Assembly: GCF_900101435.1 (NCBI RefSeq)
Contig: NZ_FMZH01000005.1
Location: 372,001 to 436,000, forward strand
From: Pedobacter soli
GTDB lineage: Bacteria > Bacteroidota > Bacteroidia > Sphingobacteriales > Sphingobacteriaceae
Direction: 5' to 3'
DNA length: 64,000 nt
Part shown: piece after piece, positions 17,971 through 26,159 of the stretch
Position numbering within the stretch: position 1 is the stretch's first letter
Layout of the letters: each line of letters starts with the position of its first letter
Made by a program: the position numbers and the translations under genes
The notes under the pieces: model-generated
What the model saw: the letters and a program-made list of their open reading frames with translations, nothing else
Told to the model about the DNA's origin: nothing
The model's database searches: none

Positions 17971-18453
17971 TTATTTTTTCAGGTAAGCCTCTGCCCTTTG
18001 CAAAAAACTTTTCTCTCTTAAACCCGCCTCAACTTCATTTATGGCTGCCATCAGGTTATTTTGGGTGTTGGTAATTTCTGCGGTGGCTTTAACAATCACT
18101 TCCCAAACCGGTTCCATGGTCGAAAGCAATGTTTGTCCTTTCTCTGTAAGCTCTACCAAGCGTTTACGCGTATCTGTTTTATCTTTTTTAGAGCGTATGA
18201 GTTTTTCTTTCTCCAGCTCTTTTAGTAAACTGATGGTTGATGGATGCGCGTAACCAATTTCTTCGGAAAGCAGCACCACACTCATACTTGATTTTTTGTA
18301 TAAGGTATACAAAACCGGAAACCATTTGGGCTGAAAATCGATACCAAAAGCTTTATAAATCAGCAAGCCATCTTTACGGATTTGATCGCTCAGTCGTTGT
18401 AAACGCGTAGAGATGGCCAATAAACCCGAAGCATCTATTACATTTTGTTCCAT
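17971..18453 (-). CDS. MarR-family transcriptional regulator
   Basis: A 160-residue winged-helix protein. The DNA-binding core is SSMSVVLLSEEIGYAHPSTI (helix-turn-helix, about 53-72) followed by the recognition helix LLKELEKEKLIRSKKDKTDTR and the wing RKRLVELTEKG. Its ATG follows the TAA stop of the GNAT gene with no gap, so the two are coupled. An 18-bp perfect palindrome inside the operon promoter (18980-18997) is the obvious site for autoregulation. The effector ligand is unknown. Confidence 0.9.
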   Translation of the reverse strand: MEQNVIDASGLLAISTRLQRLSDQIRKDGLLIYKAFGIDFQPKWFPVLYTLYKKSSMSVVLLSEEIGYAHPSTISLLKELEKEKLIRSKKDKTDTRKRLVELTEKGQTLLSTMEPVWEVIVKATAEITNTQNNLMAAINEVEAGLREKSFLQRAEAYLKK

Positions 18454-18957
18454 TTAGGCAGGTTTTAAATCCAGGCCGTAGAAAACATTATCAACAGCCA
18501 TCCTTGGGAAATACGAAGGTAGCTTTTCCATTTCAACTTGTACAAATCCATTGCGTTCGTAAAAACGGCAGGCTGCCTGTAAAATATCTTTAGTGCCTAA
18601 ATATAATTCTTTGAGGTTATTTTCACGACTATAAGCAATCAGGGTTTCCAATAAGGATTGTGCAAGCCCCAACTCTTTACCGCGGAATTCCCTTTTCACA
18701 AACATTTTTCTAATGGCACCAGAATGGTATTCGGGTACAGCAATTAGCGCAATGGTACCAATTAACTCATAATTTAGCCAGGCTCCCCAAAAAGCACCAC
18801 CTGTAGCATCGTAATTCGCTTCAATATCCAGTAAATCGGGTTGTGCAGCCAAATCGATATCCACATTAAATTCGATTTGCTGAATGGGTAAAATCAAACC
18901 AATAATTTGTTCGCAACTCTGATTGTTTAACCGTGCTATTTTAATTTCGTTCTGCAT
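18454..18957 (-). CDS. GNAT-family N-acetyltransferase
   Basis: A 167-residue acetyltransferase. The acetyl-CoA site motif A is visible as KMFVKREFRGKELGLAQSLL (Arg/Gly-x-Gly loop modified to REFRGKELG), with the beta4 strand GTIALIAV before it and the late NGFVQVE strand. The substrate is unknown. It is first in an operon with the MarR gene (abutting stop and start). Small GNAT enzymes next to MarR regulators often detoxify or modify small molecules; that is inference only. Confidence 0.85.
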   Translation of the reverse strand: MQNEIKIARLNNQSCEQIIGLILPIQQIEFNVDIDLAAQPDLLDIEANYDATGGAFWGAWLNYELIGTIALIAVPEYHSGAIRKMFVKREFRGKELGLAQSLLETLIAYSRENNLKELYLGTKDILQAACRFYERNGFVQVEMEKLPSYFPRMAVDNVFYGLDLKPA

Positions 18958-18973
18958 TGTAAAATATTTTCCT

Positions 18974-19004
18974 CAAATATATGTAGTCAACTACATAAAT
19001 CAAA
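18974..19004 (-). promoter_or_regulatory. Promoter of the GNAT-marR operon
   Basis: On the minus strand TTTG (19004-19001), a 19-nt spacer and TATATTTG (18981-18974, perfect TAnnTTTG) form a full-consensus Bacteroidota promoter, 16 nt upstream of the GNAT ATG. The spacer is almost entirely occupied by an 18-bp palindrome (next entry). Confidence 0.75.
18980..18997. promoter_or_regulatory. Putative MarR operator, 18-bp perfect palindrome
   Basis: TATGTAGTCAACTACATA is a perfect palindrome with 9-bp arms. It fills the spacer between the -33 and -7 boxes of the GNAT-marR promoter. Length, symmetry and TAGTYRACTA-like core are those of MarR-family operators. Binding here would block RNA polymerase, which suggests autorepression relieved by a ligand. 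The site is seen directly; its use by this MarR is inference. Confidence 0.7.
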
Positions 19005-19053
19005 TATACAAATATCATCTTACTATCAGAATATGATTAAACTGACACCTTAA

Positions 19054-19626
19054 TTAATTTGAATGACTGAGTTTATTCAGGAAATCGACGATTTTTTTAT
19101 CTGCATAATCTGCAGCACCTTCGTGGTGTAAAGCAAGGCGGCCCTGTTTATCGAAGATCACTGTTGTGGGCAGCGAACCCGAAAATATCTGCTCTGGCAC
19201 TTCACTCTCCACCCTGTAAACAGGCAGTTCATATTTACGATCGGCCATAAAGCGGTTAGATTTAGCCAGGTCACCATCGGCATCCGCAAAAATGAAAACT
19301 ACATTTTTATCAGCCTTAAACTGTTTGTACAATTTATTAACCGATGGCATTTCTGCACGGCATGGCGGGCACCAGGTAGCCCAGAAGTTGAGGAAAATTA
19401 CTTTACCTTTCAAATCGCCCAGATCAACCTGATTACCTTTCGCATCTTTAAAGCGGATACCGCTCAAGTTCATGCCCGAAGCTACCGGAGTTTCTACCCT
19501 GGCTTTAAAAAATCCAATCTCCATCAGGCCCTTAATTAAAAAAGCTTTGGCATCGGGTACTAGTACGATCACTAATAACAGGATAATAAATAGTCCGTTA
19601 AGTAAATTTTTTCTTATAAAAGCCAT
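19054..19626 (-). CDS. TlpA-like thiol-disulfide oxidoreductase, membrane anchored
   Basis: A 190-residue protein with an N-terminal anchor helix (about 9-26) and a thioredoxin-like domain. The active site is WATWCPPCRAEMPS with the CxxC at 86-89, and the cis-proline loop is GSLPTTVIFD. It should face the periplasm and reduce disulfides, as in cytochrome c maturation or related envelope redox roles. It lies 7 bp downstream of a small membrane protein gene on the same strand, so the two probably share a transcript. Confidence 0.9.
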   Translation of the reverse strand: MAFIRKNLLNGLFIILLLVIVLVPDAKAFLIKGLMEIGFFKARVETPVASGMNLSGIRFKDAKGNQVDLGDLKGKVIFLNFWATWCPPCRAEMPSVNKLYKQFKADKNVVFIFADADGDLAKSNRFMADRKYELPVYRVESEVPEQIFSGSLPTTVIFDKQGRLALHHEGAADYADKKIVDFLNKLSHSN

Positions 19627-19633
19627 TAGCGGT

Positions 19634-20053
19634 TTAATTTTTTCGTTTAAAGCATAACGAAAACAGATTTACAATTGGTATGGCAATAATTTTACCCGGC
19701 AATAGTAGTGCCTGAAAAAACAGCATAAACCGGTTAACATCATCGGTATATTTAAACGGATTGTCGATAAAGCCAAGGTAGCCCATATTATCATAATCAG
19801 GTTTAATATAAATATAATACGATAGCACAAGGTAAGCCAGGGTAAAAAGAGTTGCGAGGCAGGCATCTCTTAAAACAAAAGCCTCCAATTGATTAAAAGG
19901 CAGATAATAGATAAAAAACAATAATGCAATTAAAGCTGCAGTGCCCGCAACAATAATCCAGAAACGTGGCCAGTTTAATTTATGGTGGTAAGTTTCGACG
20001 CTTCCAGTAGGCCCGGGATTATCGCGTTCAAAAAACCATTCGAATAGAGACAT
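19634..20053 (-). CDS. Small membrane protein, unrecognised, upstream of TlpA gene
   Basis: A 139-residue protein with two to four hydrophobic segments (about 32-50, 60-84 and 108-130). The first 30 residues are charged and presumably cytoplasmic (SLFEWFFERDNPGP). I do not recognise a family. It is cotranscribed with the TlpA-like gene (7-bp gap) and could assist the same envelope redox function. The 115-bp gap upstream, shared with a divergent gene, has a TATATTTG -7-like box on this strand at 20135-20128. Confidence 0.6.
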   Translation of the reverse strand: MSLFEWFFERDNPGPTGSVETYHHKLNWPRFWIIVAGTAALIALLFFIYYLPFNQLEAFVLRDACLATLFTLAYLVLSYYIYIKPDYDNMGYLGFIDNPFKYTDDVNRFMLFFQALLLPGKIIAIPIVNLFSLCFKRKN

Positions 20054-20168
20054 GTTATTAATTTGGATTTAGCGTTAACAATTGCTGAGATTACCAGTCA
20101 AACCTTAATAAAAGCAATGTTACTTTTCAAATATATATAATTGCTTAGGAATTACTACTTTTGAAGCG

Positions 20169-20501
20169 TTGAAAAAGCACAGGCAAAATATCAAAAAGTA
20201 TTTATCGGCATTTATGCTGGTTGCTTTTGCTATTGCTTTAACGCCATGGAGTGTGCTCCACAACCATGCTCCTGTTCCGGTTGTAGAAAAAGAGGTGAAC
20301 TGTAAACACGTTAGTCACCTGCAGGCGCATGGCGATACCTGTTTAATTTGTAATGCAAGTTTTGAAAAAAACTATGTTTCTGCACATCACATTTATAGGA
20401 TCTTTTTGTGCGCAAAGATTTTTAACCCTACAGAACCTACCTTAAAAAATGCCTTTACCGAAGTAAAGCGTACAAGCTTACGTGGTCCGCCGCTGGCATA
20501 A
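20169..20501 (+). CDS. Small exported His/Cys-rich protein (DUF2946-like) beside a TonB receptor
   Basis: A 110-residue protein, TTG start. It has a signal-type helix (about 11-27), then HNHAPVP, a CKHVSHLQAHGDTCLICNASF segment cited here by its core HVSHLQAHGDTCLIC, a second hydrophobic stretch, and the ending RTSLRGPPLA. Histidine/cysteine clusters plus an RGPP tail recall DUF2946-type proteins that sit next to metal TonB receptors in Proteobacteria. That parallel and the ZnuD-like receptor 126 bp downstream suggest a metal-related periplasmic role. A perfect -7 box (TACTTTTG, 20156-20163) lies only 5 nt before the TTG, so the message may be leaderless or the start may differ; the next in-frame ATG is at 20214. 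Confidence 0.65.
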   Translation: MKKHRQNIKKYLSAFMLVAFAIALTPWSVLHNHAPVPVVEKEVNCKHVSHLQAHGDTCLICNASFEKNYVSAHHIYRIFLCAKIFNPTEPTLKNAFTEVKRTSLRGPPLA

Positions 20502-20627
20502 TTTTTTCTCCCCGATGCACCTTATGCGTGCTTTTTATTAAAATTATTTATACGAAAGACTAAACAATAGCCGCCTTTTGCGCTGTATTTCTGGTTTTTC
20601 TATCCAACTTATTTACAATACATTCTC

Positions 20628-22940
20628 ATGAAAAAATTACAGCTAATTGGCTTAGTAATTCTATATACATTATTGGGCAACACAGCCTTTGCTTTGGCAC
20701 TAAAAGATATAACAGGTCAGGTTATTGATGCCAGTACCAAACAAACATTGCCGGGTGCTACTATTTTTATCCCCGATTTAAAAGTTACAGCAGTAACCAA
20801 TAACGATGGTGCTTTTACACTTAAAAACCTGCCTGTAAAGGGCACTTATTTGGTTGAGGTTCATTACGTGGGTTACAAAACGGCCACCCAAATGGTGAAC
20901 CTGGCTACGGGTGCAGGTCTTCAGTTTTCTTTGCAACCCACAGCAATCGAAACCAAAGAAATTGTAATTACCGGAAGTTTGATCAGCAGTACCAGTAAAA
21001 GAAACAGTGCCTCATCGGCAGTGGTAGGTAAAGACCAGCTTTTGCAACCTTCAACCAATTTAATTGATGCTTTGGCCAAAGTTCCTGGTGTTTCCCAAAT
21101 CACTACCGGCCCTTCTATTTCCAAACCGGTAATCAGAGGTTTAGGCTACAACAGCATTGTAACTTTAGATGACGGAATTAAGCAACAGGGTCAGCAATGG
21201 GGAGATGAACATGGTATCGAAATCGATCAGTTCAAATCAGACCGTGTAGAGATTTTACGTGGTGCAGCATCGCTAATGTATGGTTCTGATGCACTTGGTG
21301 GCGTAATTAATTTATTGGAGCCAAGCACCGCTCCTGAAGGTCAGATTAAAGGCGAGTTTATTACCAATTACTCGACCAACAATGGCCAGACTGCTAATTC
21401 ACTAATGTTAAACGGTAACGAAAACGGATTTGTCTGGAGAGCAAGAGGTACTTATAAAAACGCTTATTCTTTTAAAACACCTACGGGATATTTCCCTAAT
21501 TCGGGTTTTAACGAAACAGATTTAAGCGGAATGATCGGCTTAAACAAAAGCTGGGGTTATACGCATTTAAACGTTTCTAATTTCCGCAACAACATTGGTT
21601 TTTATGAGCCAAATCTTGATGATAATGGAATTTTTGTAAAAGAGGATGGCAGTGCATTTACTAACGACGATTTTAAAAACCGTACTTTAGATTTCCCACG
21701 TCAGGACATCAGGCACTTCAAAGTTGCGTTGAACAACAACTTCATCTTAGGGAGCAATAATTTGAAAGTAGATTTAGGCTATCAGCAGAATCAACGCCGC
21801 GAATTAGACGGACCTGATCCAGCTCTGTTCTTTGATCTTAAAACTTATAATGCCGATCTTAAGTACTATATCCATGAAACCAATGGATGGCAGCCTGTTT
21901 TTGGATTAAGTGTGGATAATGCGCACAGCCAAAATAAAGGCACAGAATTTTTAATTCCAGCTTACGATACCTTTGGATTAGGTGCTTTTGCTTATGCAAA
22001 GAAAAATTGGGAGAAAAATACTTTTAGTATTGGTGCACGTTATGATTTCAGAAAAAATAACGGGAAACAACTATTTGACGATGGAGAAGAGCGTTTTGCG
22101 CCTTTCAAAAACCAGTTTTCTAATGTAAGCGGAGCTTTGGGCTTCACTCACCAATTTAGCGATGAATTAAATTTTAAAGCCAACGCAGGTTCTGCTTTCC
22201 GTGCACCAAACCCAGCTGAGCTAGGATCGAATGGTGTACACGAGGGCACTTTCCGTTATGAAATCGGTAACGCTAATTTAAATCCTGAACGCAGTTATCA
22301 GGTAGATGCTGCCCTGGAATATGAAGGGAAAATAATAAGTGCAAGTGCAAGCATTTATAATAACTATATCCACAATTACATTTATGCATCAAATAATGGC
22401 GAGCAAAGGGAAGTTGATGGAACATTGTTCGATGTTTACCATTATGGACAAGTAAATGCAAACCTTTATGGTGCGGAAGCATCATTAACCATCCACCCGG
22501 TTCCATTTATCCATTTCGAAAATACTTTTGGTTATGTGCACGCACAAAATAACTCTTTAAACAGGCCGCTTGCCTTTATTCCGGCAGGTACTTTAAGAAA
22601 CGAGTTGCGTTTTGAGCCAAAGCTTAAAGGCACAAATGATGCTTATCTTTCGGTGGGTATCAATTCGGCATTTAAACAAAGTCGTGTAGACGATGCTTTT
22701 GAAACCCCAACCAGTGGCTATACTTTATTAAATGCAGGTATTGGTGCTACATTTAACCTGGGCAAACAGCCTGTTAAACTATCTGTTTCGGCAAACAACT
22801 TGTTGAACCAGAAATATTACGACGCATTGAGCAGGTTTAAACCAGGTCGTTTCGACCAGGAAAACTTAAACCTGGGTATTTATAACCCAGGCAGGAATAT
22901 CACTTTCGGATTGTATATTCCGTTTACTGTAGCTAAATAA
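20628..22940 (+). CDS. TonB-dependent outer-membrane receptor, ZnuD-like
   Basis: A 770-residue receptor with a signal peptide (to about 25), a carboxypeptidase-regulatory domain (28-115), a plug (about 125-240) and a 22-strand-type barrel ending in aromatic NITFGLYIPFTVAK. The plug sequence ISKPVIRGLGYNSIV and GQQWGDEHGIEID is the pattern I associate with the ZnuD/zinc and related metal receptors, not siderophore FepA types. Unlike Neisseria ZnuD I see no long His-rich loop. Context with the His/Cys-rich small protein upstream supports metal or heme uptake. The substrate is inference. TonB energisation must come from elsewhere, since only an orphan ExbD is in this window. Confidence 0.85.
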   Translation: MKKLQLIGLVILYTLLGNTAFALALKDITGQVIDASTKQTLPGATIFIPDLKVTAVTNNDGAFTLKNLPVKGTYLVEVHYVGYKTATQMVNLATGAGLQFSLQPTAIETKEIVITGSLISSTSKRNSASSAVVGKDQLLQPSTNLIDALAKVPGVSQITTGPSISKPVIRGLGYNSIVTLDDGIKQQGQQWGDEHGIEIDQFKSDRVEILRGAASLMYGSDALGGVINLLEPSTAPEGQIKGEFITNYSTNNGQTANSLMLNGNENGFVWRARGTYKNAYSFKTPTGYFPNSGFNETDLSGMIGLNKSWGYTHLNVSNFRNNIGFYEPNLDDNGIFVKEDGSAFTNDDFKNRTLDFPRQDIRHFKVALNNNFILGSNNLKVDLGYQQNQRRELDGPDPALFFDLKTYNADLKYYIHETNGWQPVFGLSVDNAHSQNKGTEFLIPAYDTFGLGAFAYAKKNWEKNTFSIGARYDFRKNNGKQLFDDGEERFAPFKNQFSNVSGALGFTHQFSDELNFKANAGSAFRAPNPAELGSNGVHEGTFRYEIGNANLNPERSYQVDAALEYEGKIISASASIYNNYIHNYIYASNNGEQREVDGTLFDVYHYGQVNANLYGAEASLTIHPVPFIHFENTFGYVHAQNNSLNRPLAFIPAGTLRNELRFEPKLKGTNDAYLSVGINSAFKQSRVDDAFETPTSGYTLLNAGIGATFNLGKQPVKLSVSANNLLNQKYYDALSRFKPGRFDQENLNLGIYNPGRNITFGLYIPFTVAK

Positions 22941-22960
22941 TAAAATCTTGTCACGTCGAG

Positions 22961-22994
22961 CCTGTCGAAACGTCTTACGAGATATTTCGACAGG
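22961..22994. repeat. Inverted repeat CCTGTCGAAA / TTTCGACAGG after the TonB receptor
   Basis: Two perfect 10-bp arms separated by 14 nt lie 20 bp after the receptor stop. TTCGACAGG is part of a repeat word that also appears at about 31923 (CCTTCGACAGGCTCAGGATG). It may act as a transcription end, but it has no T tract. Confidence 0.6.
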
Positions 22995-23020
22995 TTATCA
23001 CAGACAGACCTCAATAAAAA

Positions 23021-23140
23021 ATTCGTCATTGCGAGGCACGAAGCAATCTTAAAGCGAACGCTAGTGGCTATCGTTGTAAGATTGCCTGCCTGCTACAGGC
23101 AGGCTTCGACGGCTGAAAAAGCCTTCTCGCAATGACGAAT
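23021..23140. repeat. Palindromic interspersed repeat, copy 1 (CGTCATTGCGAG ends)
   Basis: A 120-bp element with perfect 15-bp terminal inverted repeats (ATTCGTCATTGCGAG and its complement) and an inner AGCAATCTTA/TAAGATTG pair. It is homologous, in the opposite orientation, to 40730-40830. Relative to that copy it carries an extra ~19-bp hairpin (CCTGCCTGTAGCAGGCAGG on the minus strand). There is no coding sequence. It looks like a non-autonomous REP/MITE-type element. Confidence 0.85.
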
Positions 23141-23164
23141 ATCAATTGTTATAACTTTATCTAA

Positions 23165-24244
23165 CTATTTCTTAAAAGTCTCCCTTTTCGCCCTAACATA
23201 CTGATTAGGCCATTCAATATCATCGCCAAGCACTTGTGCTGCATGTGTCGGGAAATAAGCATCGCGCAACGATTCGCGGGCAATAAAAATTAAATCAGCC
23301 TTTTCATCCTGCAAAATTTCTTCTGCCTGATGTGCATCTACAATTACACCTACTGCACCGGTATAAATGCCAATTTCATTCCTGATTTTATCGGCAAAAG
23401 GAACCTGATAATTCGGCCCGGCCGGGATAAAGGCATCAGGTACATTACCGCCCGAAGAAACATCGATTAAATCTACTCCACGATCTTTTAAAACCGCAGC
23501 CAGTTGCAATGAGTCATTTTCGTTCCAACCACCTTCACTCCAGTCGGTAGCCGAAATCCGTACAAATAAAGGTAATTCCATTGGCCAAACCGATTGTACC
23601 GCCTCTACCACATCAATTACCAAACGGATACGGTTTTCAAAACTCCCACCGTACACATCGCTGCGTTTATTACTTAAAGGACTAAAAAACTCGTGCAACA
23701 AATAACCATGCGCAGCGTGTATTTCTACAACTTTATAACCTGCAGCTAAAGCACGTTTTGCCGCTGCCCTGAAGGCAAAAACAATATCCTGAATTTCTTT
23801 AATGCTCAGCTCGTGCGGCACCACCTGACCAGGTTTAAAAGCAATAGGCGACGGAGCCACAGGTTGCCAGCTTTGCTCACCGTCGGCAATTTGCTCGCCA
23901 CCATTCCACGGTACTTCACAACTGGCTTTTCTGCCTGCATGCGCCAGCTGAATACCGGCAATTGCACCGTTATCGTGAATAAAAGAAACGATCTGTTTCA
24001 GTTTTTCAATGTGCTCATCTTTCCAGATGCCTAAATCGGCGTAAGTTATCCGGCCATCGGCTGTTACTGCCGAAGCTTCCTGAATAATAAGGCCTGCGCC
24101 ACCAACGGCGCGACTACCCAAATGCACCAGATGCCAGTCGTTGGCAAAACCATCAACTGCAGAATACTGGCACATTGGAGAAATAACAATTCTATTTTTT
24201 AAGGTTACATCCTTTAATTTAAAAGGAGAAAATAATTTCGACAT
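23165..24244 (-). CDS. NADH:flavin oxidoreductase, Old Yellow Enzyme family (YqjM/NamA type)
   Basis: An FMN enzyme of 359 residues if started at MSKLFSPF; ten more codons are open upstream but start with an unlikely MCFAVKQSII. YqjM-class markers are SPMCQYSA (regulatory Cys), QLAHAGRKAS, HAAHGYLLHEFFSPLSN and RSDVYGGSFENR (substrate and FMN-binding). These enzymes reduce activated C=C bonds with NADPH. The physiological substrate is usually unknown, with an electrophile stress role suspected. It is monocistronic, with the palindromic repeat just downstream. Confidence 0.9.
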   Translation of the reverse strand: MSKLFSPFKLKDVTLKNRIVISPMCQYSAVDGFANDWHLVHLGSRAVGGAGLIIQEASAVTADGRITYADLGIWKDEHIEKLKQIVSFIHDNGAIAGIQLAHAGRKASCEVPWNGGEQIADGEQSWQPVAPSPIAFKPGQVVPHELSIKEIQDIVFAFRAAAKRALAAGYKVVEIHAAHGYLLHEFFSPLSNKRSDVYGGSFENRIRLVIDVVEAVQSVWPMELPLFVRISATDWSEGGWNENDSLQLAAVLKDRGVDLIDVSSGGNVPDAFIPAGPNYQVPFADKIRNEIGIYTGAVGVIVDAHQAEEILQDEKADLIFIARESLRDAYFPTHAAQVLGDDIEWPNQYVRAKRETFKK

Positions 24245-24472
24245 GATAATGGATTGTTTTACTGCAAAACACAAAAATTTTCACAAAGGGAAATAAATTG
24301 CTTGCGTTTTGCCTATTCCACAAACATACAATCTACAAGTTAAGGATGTTTTAATGCAGCACTTATTAAATAGAGATTTTACGTTCTCGTGGCGGAGAGC
24401 GGAGGACGCTAAGCGTTGGTGCATGGAAAGGAAACGCTCTTTGCCAACCGCCGAAACTTTTTTCTGCAAAAA

Positions 24473-24504
24473 TTTGGTGAATTAAAAAATCCAACATACT
24501 TTAG
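24473..24504 (+). promoter_or_regulatory. Promoter of the YtrA-type ABC operon
   Basis: TTTG (24473-24476), a 20-nt spacer and TACTTTAG (24497-24504, 7 of 8 to TAnnTTTG) fit the Bacteroidota consensus, 26 nt upstream of the ABC ATPase ATG. The 230 bp further upstream, back to the OYE gene, holds no gene that I can support. Confidence 0.65.
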
Positions 24505-24524
24505 TGTATTATTTAACTAATACA
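24505..24524. promoter_or_regulatory. Putative GntR/YtrA operator
   Basis: TGTATTA-TTTAAC-TAATACA has perfect 7-bp arms and begins directly after the -7 box, covering the likely transcription start. The GntR-family gene is third in the operon, and YtrA regulators are known to bind inverted GTGTA/TACAC-type sites in front of their own ABC operons. Autorepression is therefore likely. Confidence 0.65.
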
Positions 24525-24530
24525 GTAGAT

Positions 24531-25358
24531 ATGATCGAAATTAACAATCTGAATTTTGGCTACAGCAAGCATAAGCCATTATTTAAAAATATGAGCATGC
24601 GTTTAAGCAATGGCCATATTTATGGTTTGCTTGGAAAAAACGGCGCAGGTAAGTCTACCTTACTCAAAAACCTGGCTGGTTTGGTTTACCCGCAAGGTGG
24701 CCAACTGGATGTAATGGGTTTTAATCCAACCAAAAGACAACCAGCACTGTTATCGCAAATTTGCTTCATCCCCGAAGAATTTTATTTACCACCGGTAAAA
24801 ATCGATTCGTACCTGAAAGCCAACGCTCCTTTTTACCCCAATTTTGACCACCAGTATCTGGCCACGCTTTTAAAGGAATTTGATATTCCGGCCAGCAATA
24901 AACTGATTGATATGAGTTATGGTCAAAAGAAAAAATTCATTATTGCTTTCGGACTGGCTACGCAGGCCAGGCTGGTTATTATGGATGAGCCAACCAACGG
25001 GTTAGATATTCCATCGAAGGCTCAGTTTAGAAAAATTATGGCCTCTGCCCTAACTGACGAACGTTGTATCATCATCTCAACCCACCAGGTACGCGATCTG
25101 GATAACTTAATAGATACCGTAATTATGCTCGATGAAAACGATGTTGCACTTAAGGCTTCTGTTGAAGAAATCACAACTAAACTCACTTTTAAAAAGGTAA
25201 AAGAAATAGATGAAAGCATTTTTTATGCAGAGCCCTCTTTATCGGGCTACAATGCCGTAATGCCAAACTACCACCACGAAGAAAGCAAACTGGACATGGA
25301 ACTGTTATTTAACGCCATCCTTGCCGAGAAAACCAAATTTAAACCTTTATTCAGCTAA
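24531..25358 (+). CDS. ABC transporter ATP-binding protein of a YtrA-regulated operon
   Basis: 275 residues from the ATG at MIEINNLNFG; nine codons upstream are open but overlap the operator. Walker A is GLLGKNGAGKSTLLK, the signature is a modified SYGQKKKF in place of LSGGQ, and Walker B is LVIMDEPTNGLD. The H-loop is ISTHQVRDL. The divergent signature and position fit the YtrB/EcsA-like exporter ATPases that pair with a membrane subunit and a GntR regulator. It is followed after 3 bp by the permease. Role and substrate are unknown; in Bacillus the homologous system responds to cell-wall antibiotics. Confidence 0.9.
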   Translation: MIEINNLNFGYSKHKPLFKNMSMRLSNGHIYGLLGKNGAGKSTLLKNLAGLVYPQGGQLDVMGFNPTKRQPALLSQICFIPEEFYLPPVKIDSYLKANAPFYPNFDHQYLATLLKEFDIPASNKLIDMSYGQKKKFIIAFGLATQARLVIMDEPTNGLDIPSKAQFRKIMASALTDERCIIISTHQVRDLDNLIDTVIMLDENDVALKASVEEITTKLTFKKVKEIDESIFYAEPSLSGYNAVMPNYHHEESKLDMELLFNAILAEKTKFKPLFS

Positions 25359-25361
25359 ACC

Positions 25362-26159
25362 ATGAACAACACTTTTAATATGAATCGATTTGGCTTATTG
25401 CTTAAAAGGCAGTGGCTGGAGTTTGGAAAAATTTATTTGATTAGCTTTGGTGTGCTATTAGGCGTGTTAATCTTATTTTACAAGATTAACATAACTGAAG
25501 ATAATCTAAATAGTCGTTACTACAACTCCCTCAATTTCAGACATCCGCTTTTCTTGGTTACTGGTTTTATATTTATCAGTATTACATCCAGCAGCTATTT
25601 CATGAATTTAGGACAAAAACCCAAAGCCATAATTAATATTTTAATACCAGCATCAACTCTTGAAAAATTTCTCACGGCTATGTTTTACACATTAATTGTC
25701 TCCATACCCAGTTATTTGCTTTGCTTTTATCTCGTTGATGCGGCTTTTGTTTCTTCTATTCGTGATTCTCATACATTAACATCAAGTTATACTGATTATG
25801 ACGGCAAAAAAATTGTAATCGATCACTTTGCATACTTTTTCTCAACAGAAACCGCTATTCAATTTCGTTCATTCTATTATATGCCGCTTTTGATAAATAG
25901 TATATTCCTACTCGGTTCTATTTTTTTTAAAAACTTCCATTATGTTAAAACCGCTATTTCTTTAATGGTATTTGTTGTTTTATGGATTGCTTCGACAATC
26001 TACGTGATGAGCAAATTAACAGATAATACCGTTTGGGTTGGAAGCCCTTACTGGCAGGATGAAACGCATATATTCTTTGCAACAAACCTTGTGGCTCTAT
26101 GCTTAACCATGATTTTTTGGTTAATCACATTTATACGTTTAAAAGAAAAGGAGGCCTAA
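25362..26159 (+). CDS. ABC transporter membrane subunit
   Basis: A 265-residue protein with six predicted membrane helices (about 22-40, 62-80, 105-127, 170-190, 200-220 and 240-260). I recognise no specific domain, but its place between the ATPase and the GntR gene makes it the permease. A second ATG six codons in (MNRFGLLLKR) is an equally good start. The gene is visibly more A+T-rich than the housekeeping genes around it. Its stop abuts the ATG of the regulator. Confidence 0.8.
   Translation: MNNTFNMNRFGLLLKRQWLEFGKIYLISFGVLLGVLILFYKINITEDNLNSRYYNSLNFRHPLFLVTGFIFISITSSSYFMNLGQKPKAIINILIPASTLEKFLTAMFYTLIVSIPSYLLCFYLVDAAFVSSIRDSHTLTSSYTDYDGKKIVIDHFAYFFSTETAIQFRSFYYMPLLINSIFLLGSIFFKNFHYVKTAISLMVFVVLWIASTIYVMSKLTDNTVWVGSPYWQDETHIFFATNLVALCLTMIFWLITFIRLKEKEA

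Noticed and set aside
24281..24469. 62-codon minus-strand ORF upstream of the OYE gene
   Set aside because: Composition is not protein-like, it lies in a promoter-containing gap, and no family or start signal supports it.
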